This document shows positions 17,245 to 26,409 of a stretch of 64,000 nucleotides of DNA, piece after piece. The notes under the pieces were generated by a model. That model did no database searches and was not told the DNA's origin. It saw only the letters and a list, made by a program, of their open reading frames with translations. The first letter of the stretch is position 1; each line of letters begins with the position of its first letter. A program made the position numbers and the translations under genes. Location of the stretch: NCBI RefSeq assembly GCF_900156575.1, contig NZ_FTNY01000001.1:992001-1056000 (forward strand), read 5' to 3'. The DNA is from Chryseobacterium shigense. Its GTDB lineage: Bacteria; Bacteroidota; Bacteroidia; Flavobacteriales; Weeksellaceae.

Positions 17245-18182
17245 ACGATCTGTAATTTTCTGTACTCATTGAATGCCTTGATCAGGTCTTCATAATATCC
17301 TGTATTTCTATGATCAGAACTTAGTTTCTGCAAAGCGTTCCAAACACTGGTGTTTTCAGTAAAGCCAAATTCTCCGGGTGTATTTTCTGAATTTAAAAAT
17401 GGTCCCACTTCTTTCAGGGTGGCAATTTTGTATTCCAGTAAAAGTCGGTTTTCAGCGAAAAAGTCGCTGACAAAGTTGTTCTGCGGACGATAAAGCATTT
17501 CTTTTGGAGTTCCTGTCTGAATAATTTTCCCTTTATCCATTAAACATATCCGGTGTCCCAATTCGAAGGCTTCCTGTACATCGTGTGTTACGAGTATAGT
17601 GGTCTTATTTTTAAGTTCTTCCAGTGATTTAAATTCTGAATGAATATCTGCTTTCGTAATATTATCCAAGGCACCGAAAGGCTCATCCATCAACAAAACG
17701 GGAGTGTTGGCGATTAAAGCCCGGGCGATTCCAACTCTTTGCTGCTGCCCGCCGCTCAATTCATCAGGGAACCTTGAAAGCACATCTTCTGAAAGGTGAA
17801 GTTTATGCAGAAGTTCTTCTGTTCTGTTTTCTGTTTTTTTCTTATCCCACTTTAACAATCCGGGAACAACAGCGATGTTTTGTTTAATGGTATAATGGGG
17901 AAATAAACCGGAATGTTGCATGACAAAACCAATTCCCATGCGCAGTTCTTCTGCTTTTTGATCACCTATATTTTTACCATCAATTAATATATCTCCTGAA
18001 TCTGCCTCTATGAGACGATTGATCATTTTAAGGGTAGTTGTTTTCCCACAACCGCTGGTTCCCAGAAGCACCAGGATCTCCTGATCATGAGCCTGAAAAG
18101 AAATGTGGTCAACGGCTGGTTTTCCGTTAAAATTTTTTGAAACTGATTCAACTGTAATCATCGGTAAAAAATTATCGGGCAA
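17241..18182 (-). CDS. egtV: ABC transporter ATPase, EgtV-like (OpuBA/ProV family)
   Basis: 313 aa. Walker A 'GTSGCGKT' is at 41-48, the Q-loop near 'FVMQHSG', the signature 'LSGGQQQRVGIARAL' from 142, Walker B 'VLLMDEPFG' ending in the catalytic Glu at 167, and the switch His in 'ILVTHD' at ~200. The C-terminal ~80 residues are shorter than the twin CBS domains of osmoregulatory OpuA/ProV, which argues against ionic-strength gating. It powers the fused permease encoded directly downstream (4-bp overlap). An alternative ATG at 18161 starts the family's core strand (MITVESVSK). The EgtV name depends on the egtB/egtD context. Confidence 0.78.
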   Translation of the reverse strand: MPDNFLPMITVESVSKNFNGKPAVDHISFQAHDQEILVLLGTSGCGKTTTLKMINRLIEADSGDILIDGKNIGDQKAEELRMGIGFVMQHSGLFPHYTIKQNIAVVPGLLKWDKKKTENRTEELLHKLHLSEDVLSRFPDELSGGQQQRVGIARALIANTPVLLMDEPFGALDNITKADIHSEFKSLEELKNKTTILVTHDVQEAFELGHRICLMDKGKIIQTGTPKEMLYRPQNNFVSDFFAENRLLLEYKIATLKEVGPFLNSENTPGEFGFTENTSVWNALQKLSSDHRNTGYYEDLIKAFNEYRKLQIV

Positions 18183-19344
18183 GTCTGATTCCTGTGAACT
18201 GCCATTTCAGGCTGGTCTGGAAAAAATTACGATACGTATTTCTGCTATGTCCGGGAGGCGTTGCATCGGAAGCGCCACGCAAAACCGTTTGATTGACCAT
18301 AAATTTTCCGTTGTACTCTCCCACTGCTCCCGCTTCTTTTTTAAAACCCGGATAGGGCAAATAAGCCGAATTCGTCCACTCCCAGCGATTCCCCCACTCG
18401 AAATGTCCGGATGCAACTTCCCATTCTGCTTCAGTGGGTAACCGCATTGCTTTCCAGGAGGCAAAAGCGGAAGCTTCGTAGAAATTGATGTGACAAACAG
18501 CGGCGTCCAGATCTACTTCCTGTAAGCCATTTAAAGTATAATTCATCCATTTCCCATCCATATAATGCCAATACAAAGGAGATTGTGCATTATTCTGTTT
18601 TACCCAATCCCAGCCTTCAGCGTGCCAGTGCTTGAAATCTGAATAACCGCCAGCGTCCATGAACTGAAGGTATTCTCTGTTGGTGACCAACTGGTCCGCT
18701 ATTTCAAATTCATTAAGAAAAACTTTATGCCTTCCCAGTTCATTGTCAAAACAGAAGCCTTCTCCATCAAAACCTATTTCATAAACGCCTTCAGAAAAAC
18801 GGATCATTTCCGTATTTCCGATCTTCTTTTTATTAAAAACAGGTTGTTTTGTATAGGCCGGAAAAAGTGGATTGTGTCCTAAAATATATTTGATATCTGT
18901 CATTAACAGCTCCTGATGCTGCTGCTCGTGATTAAGTCCTAATTCCAAAAGGGGTTCAACATCTTCAGTCAAGAACTTACTTTCAAGAAAGGCCTTCATA
19001 TGATCATCTACATAAGTCCGGTATTTATAAATGTCTGAAACGGAAGGGCGGCTGAGATTTCCCCGGTCGGTACGGATGACTCTTGCGCCAATGGTTTCAT
19101 AATAGCTGTTAAAAACAAAATTATATTGTGGATCAAAAACCTTGTAATCGGGAAAATTGGGTTCCAGAATAAACGTTTCAAAAAACCAGGTGGTATGCCC
19201 CAGATGCCATTTGGGAGGGCTTACATCGACAATAGGCTGTACTACATAGTCCTCAATCTCAAGAGGCGCGCATATTTCTTCGGAATACTTTCGAATACTG
19301 GTATATCTTTTTACTAAATCTGATGTCGTTATTTCCGGGGTCAT
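18172..19344 (-). CDS. egtB: Ergothioneine synthase EgtB (iron-dependent sulfoxide synthase)
   Basis: 390 aa, close to the EgtB norm. The N-terminal DinB-like helical domain carries the three-His iron site: 'WHLGHTTWFFE' (His50) and 'NHEQQHQELL' (His139, His143). The C-terminal FGE/sulfatase-modifying fold includes 'EFEIADQLVTNREYLQFMDAGGY', 'RLPTEAEWEVASG' and the ending 'FTGIRLAR'. The enzyme joins a thiol donor to the C2 of the hercynine imidazole with O2, a step toward ergothioneine. The gene overlaps the transporter ATPase gene by 11 bp, giving a synthesis-uptake operon, and is preceded by egtD. A PLP-dependent C-S lyase (EgtE) is not in the window. Confidence 0.9.
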   Translation of the reverse strand: MTPEITTSDLVKRYTSIRKYSEEICAPLEIEDYVVQPIVDVSPPKWHLGHTTWFFETFILEPNFPDYKVFDPQYNFVFNSYYETIGARVIRTDRGNLSRPSVSDIYKYRTYVDDHMKAFLESKFLTEDVEPLLELGLNHEQQHQELLMTDIKYILGHNPLFPAYTKQPVFNKKKIGNTEMIRFSEGVYEIGFDGEGFCFDNELGRHKVFLNEFEIADQLVTNREYLQFMDAGGYSDFKHWHAEGWDWVKQNNAQSPLYWHYMDGKWMNYTLNGLQEVDLDAAVCHINFYEASAFASWKAMRLPTEAEWEVASGHFEWGNRWEWTNSAYLPYPGFKKEAGAVGEYNGKFMVNQTVLRGASDATPPGHSRNTYRNFFQTSLKWQFTGIRLAR

Positions 19345-19684
19345 GTTCTTTAGTTTTAATAGGTTAATTGGATCAGATGATAAATTTGATTAATGGAACT
19401 ATGTTTTTTTAACTGAAGATCACTGACAGAAAAACATCTGTCTGATGGATCTACGGATGATTTTGCTTTTTTTAGTTAACGCAACGTTTTAGTTAAATAC
19501 CATTCAGTTTTAGATAAGCAAAGATGGCAATGGTATCGCTGATGAAGCTTCATGGCTAATTTGTTTTTTAATCGTCTATTCTGTTGATTATACCTTTAAT
19601 TCCTTTGTTAAGCAATATATCCTTTGCGTTAAAAATATATTCTCACTTTATGAGCTGTGAGATCTGATGAATCGGCAGGAAATT
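19345..19684. other. 340-bp spacer between egtD and egtB
   Basis: No coding signal is seen on either strand. It contains a small 6-bp inverted repeat (GACAGA/TCTGTC, near 19427) and no TAnnTTTG element that I could find, so whether egtB has its own promoter is open. Confidence 0.5.
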
Positions 19685-20668
19685 TTACTTTACCTTCCAG
19701 ACAACATCTACCAACCATCTTTTGGAGTCTTTGATTTCTCCCGCTGCCAAAAACCCAGATTTTTCTCTTAATTCTTCTATTTTCTCCGTTGAAAACTTCT
19801 GTGAAATCTCCATGTCGATCAGTTCATTTTCTTTAAAGGAGATGCGGTGATCATCTATGGTGACTTTCTGATCTTCAAGACTCACCAGATAACTCTTACA
19901 GGCTCCGCTCACAGGATCATAGGTTTGATAATGCTGAAACTGGTTTGTATCAAAATCAGCATCGAGCTCAGTGTTGATCCGGGTGAGAAGATTAAGATTG
20001 AATGCCGCTGTAATTCCTGCTTTATCATTGTAGGCATTTAAAATGGTGTGAGGATTTTTCTTCAGATCAAAACCTATCAATACTTTATCTCCGGAGGTTA
20101 AATTCTGGTTTAAATCGGAACAGAATTGATCGGCTTCTCCGATATCCATGTTTCCTATATTGCTTCCTAAAAATAAAATCACCTTCCTTCTGTCGGACAA
20201 TGCCGCTGCTTTCTGAAGCATTTGAAAATACTCGCCTTCAAGGGTAACTATTGGTAAAGCTGGAATTTCGTGACTTAATTTTTCATTTAATATGGAAAGA
20301 ATATTACCCGAAATATCGATGGGCATGTAGGTAAAATCAATTCCCTGTTCAACAAGATATTGAAGTAAAAAGGTTGATTTCATGGCATCTCCGGCACCTA
20401 GCTCAATCAAATCGAACGGCTCGTTGTCAGGAATAATTAACCTGGCAAGCTCTGCGGTTTTATTTTGGAAAATATCAAGTTCACATTTCGTGAGATAGTA
20501 TTCAGGCATTGCCATGATTTCCTGGAACAGGCGGTCTCCGTTTTTATCGTAAAAATACTTTGAGGATAACCTTTTCGGACTGCTTTTTAAGCCTTCCAAA
20601 ACATCCAAACGAAAACGGTCAATATGAGTATTTTCAACCTTCGAATATGGGTTTAGCTTTAGATTCAT
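19685..20668 (-). CDS. egtD: L-histidine N-alpha-methyltransferase EgtD
   Basis: 327 aa, the usual EgtD length. 'SSKYFYDKNGDRLFQEIMAM' and 'PEYYLTKCELDIF' (about 36-67) are the histidine-site segment, with the Tyr and Glu that contact substrate in the family. 'LIELGAGDAMKST' (88-99) is the SAM-binding loop, and 'VILFLGSNIGNM' is a later core strand. The enzyme trimethylates the alpha-amine of histidine to give hercynine, the substrate of EgtB encoded 340 bp downstream on the same strand. An inverted repeat (TTGTAG/CTACAA) lies about 20 bp before the start. Confidence 0.9.
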   Translation of the reverse strand: MNLKLNPYSKVENTHIDRFRLDVLEGLKSSPKRLSSKYFYDKNGDRLFQEIMAMPEYYLTKCELDIFQNKTAELARLIIPDNEPFDLIELGAGDAMKSTFLLQYLVEQGIDFTYMPIDISGNILSILNEKLSHEIPALPIVTLEGEYFQMLQKAAALSDRRKVILFLGSNIGNMDIGEADQFCSDLNQNLTSGDKVLIGFDLKKNPHTILNAYNDKAGITAAFNLNLLTRINTELDADFDTNQFQHYQTYDPVSGACKSYLVSLEDQKVTIDDHRISFKENELIDMEISQKFSTEKIEELREKSGFLAAGEIKDSKRWLVDVVWKVK

Positions 20669-20688
20669 ATGTTTTAATTTGTGTGGGT

Positions 20689-20704
20689 TTGTAGTTACCT
20701 ACAA
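20689..20704. promoter_or_regulatory. Inverted repeat upstream of egtD
   Basis: TTGTAG-TTAC-CTACAA is a perfect 6-bp inverted repeat with a 4-bp spacer, 21-36 bp before the egtD start. That is where an operator or a 5'-UTR hairpin would act. The regulator is unknown. Confidence 0.3.
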
Positions 20705-20856
20705 CTATCTTGCCGCTCCAACATTGAATTCTATAAAAGTATTCCCTCTGTCATTTCATTAATTTAAATATACGGTAAATTTCGATAAGCGATTGATCAA
20801 AGGATACCACATTTTTAAGTTTCATCAATTGTTTCGGGAACCGTTGAAATAAAGAT

Positions 20857-20864
20857 TATATTTG
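20857..20864 (+). promoter_or_regulatory. Candidate -7 element for the serine hydrolase region
   Basis: TATATTTG matches TAnnTTTG exactly and lies 29 bp before a 26-codon ORF and 174 bp before the hydrolase start. No well-spaced -33 TTG was found. Confidence 0.4.
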
Positions 20865-20892
20865 ATCCCAACTTATAACAACGAATTTTGCC

Positions 20893-20973
20893 ATGAAAAA
20901 AAGCCCTGTATTCTATATTCTATTCACCTTATTTTATGCTGTATTTACCAGACCAGGCTCAAAATCTCAATGA
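20893..20973 (+). CDS. 26-aa signal-peptide-like ORF, possible gene relic
   Basis: An ATG open for 26 codons encodes MKKSPVFYILFTLFYAVF followed by a few polar residues and a stop. It looks like an export signal with no mature protein. It sits just after a good -7 element. It may be the stranded 5' end of a deleted gene, or a short leader for the hydrolase mRNA. Confidence 0.25.
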   Translation: MKKSPVFYILFTLFYAVFTRPGSKSQ

Positions 20974-21037
20974 AACAGGACTTCCATCTTATTCATTTCA
21001 TTAATTTACCCTTCATCAGATATACTATTCATATAAA

Positions 21038-22075
21038 AATGCTGAAATCCATTTTAATTTTAAGTTTTTCATGTCTCACTATTTTTTGTTTTGGTCAAAA
21101 GGCCAATCAAAAGAATGATTTGAAACAAAAAGTAAAACAATTAGATCAACTCATGAAATCCGCTAATGAAGCGGGTATTTTTAATGGGAATGTTCTTATT
21201 TCTAAGAATGATAAAATACTATATAAAGCTTCGTTTGGATTTGCAGATGCCGCAAAAACCATTCATTTATCAGATGAATACAGATTTCATTTAGGCTCTA
21301 TTACCAAAGAATTTAGTGCGGTTGCTTTACTTCAACTGGAGGAACAGGGAAAGCTGAAACTATCTGATCCTGTTTCTAAATTTATTCCACAACTTCACGA
21401 CTGGGCCCATGAAGTCACCATCAAAGATTTGTTACAATATTCGAGTGGAATTCCTAACGTCAACTGGAAGACCATTAAAAATGACACCGATATTTTTAAC
21501 GGCTTAATGGCGCTTGACCAATTATCTTTTAAACCGGGGACCGATTATGATTACAACAATAACAATCTATTTTTGAGACAATTTATTATTGAACGGATAA
21601 CCGGGATTCCATTTAAAAATTATGTGAATCAATTGTTATTTAAACCTTTGAAAATGAATTCTTCCCTCATGACTCCTTTCGACCAGGAGAAATATATTGC
21701 TCAGGGCTTTAATGCTGAGGGAGTAGCGGATCGCGCAGAATTACCCATCACCGGCGGAACTTATACCACGAGTGCAGATCTGCTGAAATGGGCCAACGCT
21801 CTACACTCTGAGAAGATTATCAATAAAAATTCCATATACCAGTCAGGACAAAGCTTTCCTGTCTCAGATAGCCAATCGGCATTGGGAAATGCGAAGTTTG
21901 ATCATAAAAATTTAATGGCAGGGCGGGAAGTTTTGAAGCGCTCTTGTTTTCAGATGTTGAAAAGAAAATAACGGTAATTTTACTGAGTAATCATTACCAG
22001 GGAAAACTTTTTGATATTTCGGAGGCCATCAACGCGATCTTAAATAACAAACCTTTTAAGTTTCCACAAAAATAA
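21038..22075 (+). pseudogene. Serine hydrolase (class C beta-lactamase family), frameshifted
   Basis: The natural start is the ATG at 21038 (signal peptide ending CFGQ); the frame is open upstream to 20862 without coding character. The protein has the S-x-x-K nucleophile motif in 'LGSITKEFSAVALLQLEE' and the 'DYDYNNNN' Tyr motif, typical of secreted serine hydrolases and esterases. The frame is lost near 21905-21930, ending 'VLKRSCFQMLKRK' at 21971. Another frame then continues as 'GRAGSFEALLFSDVEKK', 'ITVILLSNHYQGKLFD', to a stop at 22075, the expected C-terminus. A single indel therefore breaks the gene. It could be a sequencing error. Confidence 0.75.
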
Positions 22076-22080
22076 ATCCA

Positions 22081-22602
22081 CTATTTCATTGAATGGTATT
22101 GGTTAATGACAGGTCTCAGTTCATATTCGATTTCGTCTTCAGCTGTATCTGCAATTTTCACAAAGTTCAGCCGTTCCAGAAGCTTTATCGCTGGACCGTT
22201 TTGTTGACTTGTGGCCGCCCAAATACGCTTTAAACCCATATGATTGAGTCCGAACTCAATCGCCAGCGACATCCCTTCGGTCATATATCCCTGCCCGTAA
22301 TATTTTGATAACAGAACACAGCCCAGCTCGCCTTCACCTCTATCCAAACCACGATAATAGCCGCAAGTCCCAACAATGGTATTGGTCGAATGATCTACAA
22401 TTCCCCAATGAATGGAATTTCCGTCAAGATAGTCTTGGTTGATTTTTGCCTGCATTTCGGCAGCCTGCTGAACAGTCTGAGCCTGAACGGCATCATAAAA
22501 AGAGATTTCCATAAGATCATCAAGATCTGTATCCAGAATCTGTCTCAGGGACACGCGGTTGCCTGTTACGTGGGGAAAATGGTCGTGCTGAAATAGTTTC
22601 AT
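22081..22602 (-). CDS. GNAT-family N-acetyltransferase (RimJ/RimL type)
   Basis: 173 aa with the GNAT layout. The N-terminus is 'RVSLRQILDTDLDDLMEISF'. A substrate strand, 'HWGIVDHSTNTIVGTCGYY', follows. 'LLSKYYGQGYMTEGMSLAIEFG' is the acetyl-CoA pyrophosphate-binding motif (Q-G-x-x-T-E), and 'QQNGPAIKLLERLNF' is the last helix. It likely acetylates an N-terminus or a small molecule; the substrate cannot be told. It converges on the broken hydrolase gene with a 5-bp gap. Confidence 0.85.
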   Translation of the reverse strand: MKLFQHDHFPHVTGNRVSLRQILDTDLDDLMEISFYDAVQAQTVQQAAEMQAKINQDYLDGNSIHWGIVDHSTNTIVGTCGYYRGLDRGEGELGCVLLSKYYGQGYMTEGMSLAIEFGLNHMGLKRIWAATSQQNGPAIKLLERLNFVKIADTAEDEIEYELRPVINQYHSMK

Positions 22603-22751
22603 GGTGATGTCGTTTATTAATTATGATGTTAAGCATCATCATTACCTAATATCCACGGCGAAAATTTCATATGATGATCCGATAAAAGTACTGAATATTT
22701 TAATTTCCGGAAAAGAAATCTCAAATGAAACTTTCTTCCGAATATGGTAAT

Positions 22752-23894
22752 TTAGGGAGCCAGGGTGGTAAAAAGATAGAGAAGAAAGATGGACAGCAGA
22801 ACAAAACCCTGCATAATATTCGTTTTTCCTGTGGCCAGTGAAATCGTGATAATAAATAAGGACAGTCCCAAAAGAACGGTTGATTTTATATTAATTCCCA
22901 GCGTCATTCTAAAATCGCCCATCACCGAAGCTATAGCTACCACAGGAATACTGAGCCCAATACTCGCTAATGCAGATCCGAATGCAAGATTAAGGCTGGT
23001 CTGCAATCTGTTATTGTACGCAGCTCTGATGGCTGCAATGCCTTCCGGTAAGAGAACAATACCTGCGATAATAATTCCCACGATAGATTTCGGAGCACCT
23101 GCTCCCACAACCAGGGCATCAACATCTTTTGAAAGATATTTGGCCAATACCACAACAATGCCCAGGCACAAAATCAAAAGCACAATACTCAGCATCGTTA
23201 CTTTCAGAGAGGGCTTTTCAGGAAGGATTTCCTGGTCTTCTGTTTCGAGAGCATCTTTAGGTTTTGGGGCTACAAAATAAGCACGGTGTCTGATGGTCTG
23301 AACCATTGTAAAACCGATGTATAACGCCAGACAGGTAATTGAAATGAAAATCAGCTGAAAGGAAGTATACTCTCCGTTATCATGGCTGATGGTATAGTTC
23401 GGAAGAATGAATAAAAATGCTACGATGGCGACTAAAGTAATCATCGCTGTACTGACTCCCTGCAAAGTAAATACCTGTACCTTATAACGAATGGATCCTA
23501 CAATAATGCAAATTCCAATAATTCCTGTAAGAATGATCATGACCGCCGCAAAAACGGTGTCTCTTGCAAGGCTTATGGTTTCCAAACCTTTCGCACTCAG
23601 CATGATGGAAATAATAAGAGAAACTTCGATGACGGTAATGGCAAAAGCCAGTAATAAAGTTCCATAGGGCTCTCCTACACGGTAAGCAATGGTCTCCGAA
23701 TGATAAACCGCTGCTAAAACGGATCCTATAAGGAAAAAACTAAGGAGTACGGAATACAGATGACCTGTCATCGTGTAATGGGCAAAATAAGCAAGCCAGG
23801 CAAGTACCGGAATCAGTATTGTCCATCCTACGAGATAGATCTTTTTTTTCATAAATTTTAAATATTTGACCACGGCTGAAGCAAGATCTGTCAA
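22752..23894 (-). CDS. chaA: Calcium/proton antiporter, ChaA-like
   Basis: 380 aa from 23894; the ATG at 23852 (366 aa, MKKKIYLVGW) directly precedes TM1 and is the likelier start. It has eleven or so TM helices with the two inverted CaCA repeats: alpha-1 'GEPYGTLLLAFAITVIEVSL' and alpha-2 'GIVLLPEGIAAIRAAYNN' then 'NLAFGSALASIGLSIP'. Each carries the conserved membrane glutamate. A polar loop near the middle ('KPKDALETEDQEILPEK') separates the halves. It exports Ca2+ (or Na+/K+) in exchange for protons across the inner membrane. It appears monocistronic. Confidence 0.85.
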   Translation of the reverse strand: MTDLASAVVKYLKFMKKKIYLVGWTILIPVLAWLAYFAHYTMTGHLYSVLLSFFLIGSVLAAVYHSETIAYRVGEPYGTLLLAFAITVIEVSLIISIMLSAKGLETISLARDTVFAAVMIILTGIIGICIIVGSIRYKVQVFTLQGVSTAMITLVAIVAFLFILPNYTISHDNGEYTSFQLIFISITCLALYIGFTMVQTIRHRAYFVAPKPKDALETEDQEILPEKPSLKVTMLSIVLLILCLGIVVVLAKYLSKDVDALVVGAGAPKSIVGIIIAGIVLLPEGIAAIRAAYNNRLQTSLNLAFGSALASIGLSIPVVAIASVMGDFRMTLGINIKSTVLLGLSLFIITISLATGKTNIMQGFVLLSIFLLYLFTTLAP

Positions 23895-24652
23895 GCTTTA
23901 TTTATTTTGATAAAGCCGGTTTCAGCATCTTCTTAAAACGCGCCTCACTGCATTCTGACAGATAGAGATTGAGCAGAACCGTATCTGATGGATGAGAATG
24001 AATGATCATGCGATTTTTTTTTGTTATCCCTATCATAAAAAAGAACAGATACCCGGAAAGGTTGCTGCCCTTTTTTTTGCTAAAACCTTAAAAACATATT
24101 TACTTTTTTTCGGGTTATTAAGCTTATTCTGGCCTTATTCAATATCGAACCTGAAGGTTGAGAGCTGAAAAAAATCAGCTGTCTTTTCTTCGTGTATTGA
24201 TGAGGATTGATCGATGTCAATGAAGGATAATTGTGGATTTATTCTGATCCAAAGATCGTTCTTTAAGAATGTAATAAGCTACACTCTTCTTTAAAAAACT
24301 TACATCTATCCCACTTTTTTAAGATTATACAAATGGTGGGCATTTCTCTTTCAGTGGTTTAGAGAATGAGGGAGAAACTATCGCAAAACGATTGATGCTG
24401 TAGCAATTTTAGAGCTCTATTTTTCAAATTCTGGAAGGAAAAATCTTTATACAGCGAAGGTTTCATCTTGATGGCTGGAATAGCTTTATCATCCATGTCA
24501 AATTGAAAAATCCTTTACTCTATAAAGCGTTTTTTTTCACAAGCAGGATAGTCCATTGTCATTATCTATGATTTATGTAACAAATGACCAGACTCTTGCA
24601 AGCTGTTCCATTTTTAATCCATGACCTTTACACTCAATCAAAATTGTATACA
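23895..24652. other. Intergenic stretch of about 760 bp
   Basis: No convincing gene, tRNA or strong hairpin is seen on either strand. Two short segments (near 24300 and 25527) share the theme 'CTTA...TATCCCAC', perhaps decayed repeats. Confidence 0.4.
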
Positions 24653-24784
24653 ATGGCAAAAGAGAAAGACGGAAAAAAGAAAACGGATAAAACAGCTCCT
24701 TTAAAAACCGCAAAAGAAAAACGGGAAGACAAGGCTACCAAAAGAAAGGATAAAGAGAGTGAAAGCAGAAATGCCACCAGCTAA
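24653..24784 (+). CDS. Small lysine-rich protein (43 aa)
   Basis: It begins MAKEKDGKKKTDKTAP and continues as an almost fully charged, Lys/Glu/Asp-rich chain ('KEKREDKATKRKDK'). The ATG at 24653 is preferred to the upstream ATG at 24584. Similar tiny basic proteins are common in Chryseobacterium-like genomes, but I know of no function. Nucleic-acid or acidic-polymer binding would fit the composition. Confidence 0.55.
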   Translation: MAKEKDGKKKTDKTAPLKTAKEKREDKATKRKDKESESRNATS

Positions 24785-24945
24785 ATCCAACTGGATTACC
24801 CTTGAAAGAAATAAGATGAAGTCAGAGGTGGAGGACAAAGCAAGAAGGTCTGTCCTTCTCTCTCCCAAGACCTGCAGAATCACGAGAATAATGATTCAGC
24901 CAGCCGATGCTAACGGACTGTGAAATTTAATGATCCGCCTTGTTT

Positions 24946-25218
24946 TCAGAGAATATCATCCTCACCAACAGCAATTACAAAATAATGGTCAATCGTTTCG
25001 TCTGCACTTTCGCAAATTTTCAGCAGATCATCCTGTGAACGATCTTCCAAATTACAATCATCCTGGGTTTCAATGATAAATTCGGTTACTTTTTCGGTAT
25101 CTAATAAATCATATTTCATTAAATCATTTAAAGTTTCCAATCCGTAGCTTTCCTTGAAAAAAGGAATTTTTAGGGAAATGGTATCTTTAAACTTAAAGAG
25201 ATGGATTGTTTTCATCAT
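24946..25218 (-). CDS. Hypothetical 90-aa protein, possibly degenerate asparaginase-like
   Basis: No certain family. The order 'KFKDTISLK' ... 'ETQDDCNLEDRSQDDLLKIC' ... 'HYFVIAVGEDDIL' parallels the N-terminal part of small asparaginases (GGTIDK ... DSLEMTDEDR ... VITHGTDTM), with the key glycines and the THGTD motif lost. If related, it is catalytically dead and truncated. Otherwise it is simply a small acidic protein. Confidence 0.4.
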   Translation of the reverse strand: MMKTIHLFKFKDTISLKIPFFKESYGLETLNDLMKYDLLDTEKVTEFIIETQDDCNLEDRSQDDLLKICESADETIDHYFVIAVGEDDIL

Positions 25219-25264
25219 TTAAAATATTGTAGGATTGGTATATACTGCCTGAACCATAACAACT

Positions 25265-25303
25265 TATAAAAAAGGGATAGAGACCTTTAAGCTTCTATCC
25301 CTT
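25265..25303 (-). terminator. Intrinsic terminator, minus strand
   Basis: A 10-bp stem AAGGGATAGA/TCTATCCCTT is followed on the minus strand by a T-run. It lies about 240 bp past the stop of the AraC regulator and just before the 90-aa gene, so it would end AraC transcripts. Confidence 0.75.
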
Positions 25304-25540
25304 CCTCAAAACTCTCTTTAAAAGAGGAGTGGTGAACTATTGATTTCTTATTTAGTTGTGATAATTTCTTACTGCTTTTTAATTTGGTCTTTCTTTCATC
25401 CTCATGAAGTTGTACGTGTTGTGATGGCCTCCATGAAGAGGTTCTATTGGATGAAGTTTAATCATGACTATACAAATTTGGGATTTCCTTTCCTGATGAT
25501 GTTACAGATCATTCTATTAATCTTACACTTATCCCACCTT
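25304..25540. other. Spacer between terminator and AraC gene
   Basis: This is probably the 3' untranslated part of the AraC transcript. A plus-strand frame runs across it and into the AraC gene, but it has no coding character. Confidence 0.35.
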
Positions 25541-26110
25541 TTAAAAGTCTTCCAGATTGTTTTTACGTTTAAGTCCCAGCTGTTTGTAGAAAGAGGGAGA
25601 AAGTCCGGTGATTTTTTTGAACTGGTTGGAGAGATGGGCGGCGCTGCTGTAATTCAGTTGATAAGAGATCTCTGTAAGATTAAGTTCGTCATACAATAAC
25701 AATTCCTTTACTTTTTCAATTTTATTGATGATGATGTAATGCTGTATCGTGATGCCTTTCACCTCAGAAAATATATTCGCCAGATACGTATAGTCGTAGC
25801 CCAGTTTTTCACTGATATGGTCGGAGAAGTTTTCTTTGGGGAGCTCCTCAGAATAGTGGATCATTTCGGTAATTACATTTTTAATTTTTTCAATCAGAAT
25901 ACTTTTTTTATCGTCTAATAATTCAAGGCCTGACTTCAATAATTTCCTTTTTAAAATCTCCCGCTGATCATGGGTAATGTCTTCCAGCACCTCAACCACG
26001 CCAAGATCCACCACAGCATGCTTAATGCCCAGATTATTGAGCTCTTCATGCACCACCATTTTGCACCGGAGGCTAACCATATATTTTATGTACAACTTCA
26101 TTTCACTCAA
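25541..26110 (-). CDS. AraC-family transcriptional regulator
   Basis: 189 aa; the likelier start is Met4 at 26101 (MKLYIKYMVSLRCKMVV). The C-terminal ~100 residues form the twin-HTH AraC DNA-binding domain: 'ISEKLGYDYTYLANIFSEVKG' (first HTH) and 'LTEISYQLNYSSAAHLSNQF' then 'GLSPSFYK' (second HTH and family signature). The N-terminal ~85 residues are a small alpha/beta module rather than a cupin sensor, a short form seen in Bacteroidota. No target gene is evident; the closest neighbours are unknown small proteins. Confidence 0.85.
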   Translation of the reverse strand: MSEMKLYIKYMVSLRCKMVVHEELNNLGIKHAVVDLGVVEVLEDITHDQREILKRKLLKSGLELLDDKKSILIEKIKNVITEMIHYSEELPKENFSDHISEKLGYDYTYLANIFSEVKGITIQHYIIINKIEKVKELLLYDELNLTEISYQLNYSSAAHLSNQFKKITGLSPSFYKQLGLKRKNNLEDF

Positions 26111-26409
26111 AGTTACGCATTAAAATTTTGAGGATCAGAATATAAAGACCCGGCATTCTTTAATGAGCGGAGGGAAAATAGAAAAAATTGTGACCCTGAC
26201 TCCTTTATTTTCATTTTGTATATTTGAAATGCAGTAAAGAAGTCAATGGATTTTGTATCACGTACTGATCATACTTAGCGTATATTTTGTAGGCTGCAAG
26301 TACAGAGTATCATCATTGTCAGTCTGAGCGAAATTGAAGACTTTTTTTTAATATTAATATTCAATTATTTATACTACTGATACAACATACTCATTTAAAA
26401 ATTAAACCC

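Noticed and set aside
20862..21037. N-terminal extension of the serine hydrolase from the upstream start
   Set aside because: The extension would precede the signal peptide, and a -7 promoter element overlaps its first codons.
25340..25699. Plus-strand 119-aa frame
   Set aside because: It overlaps the 3' end of the well-supported AraC gene on the other strand and its protein shows no family pattern.
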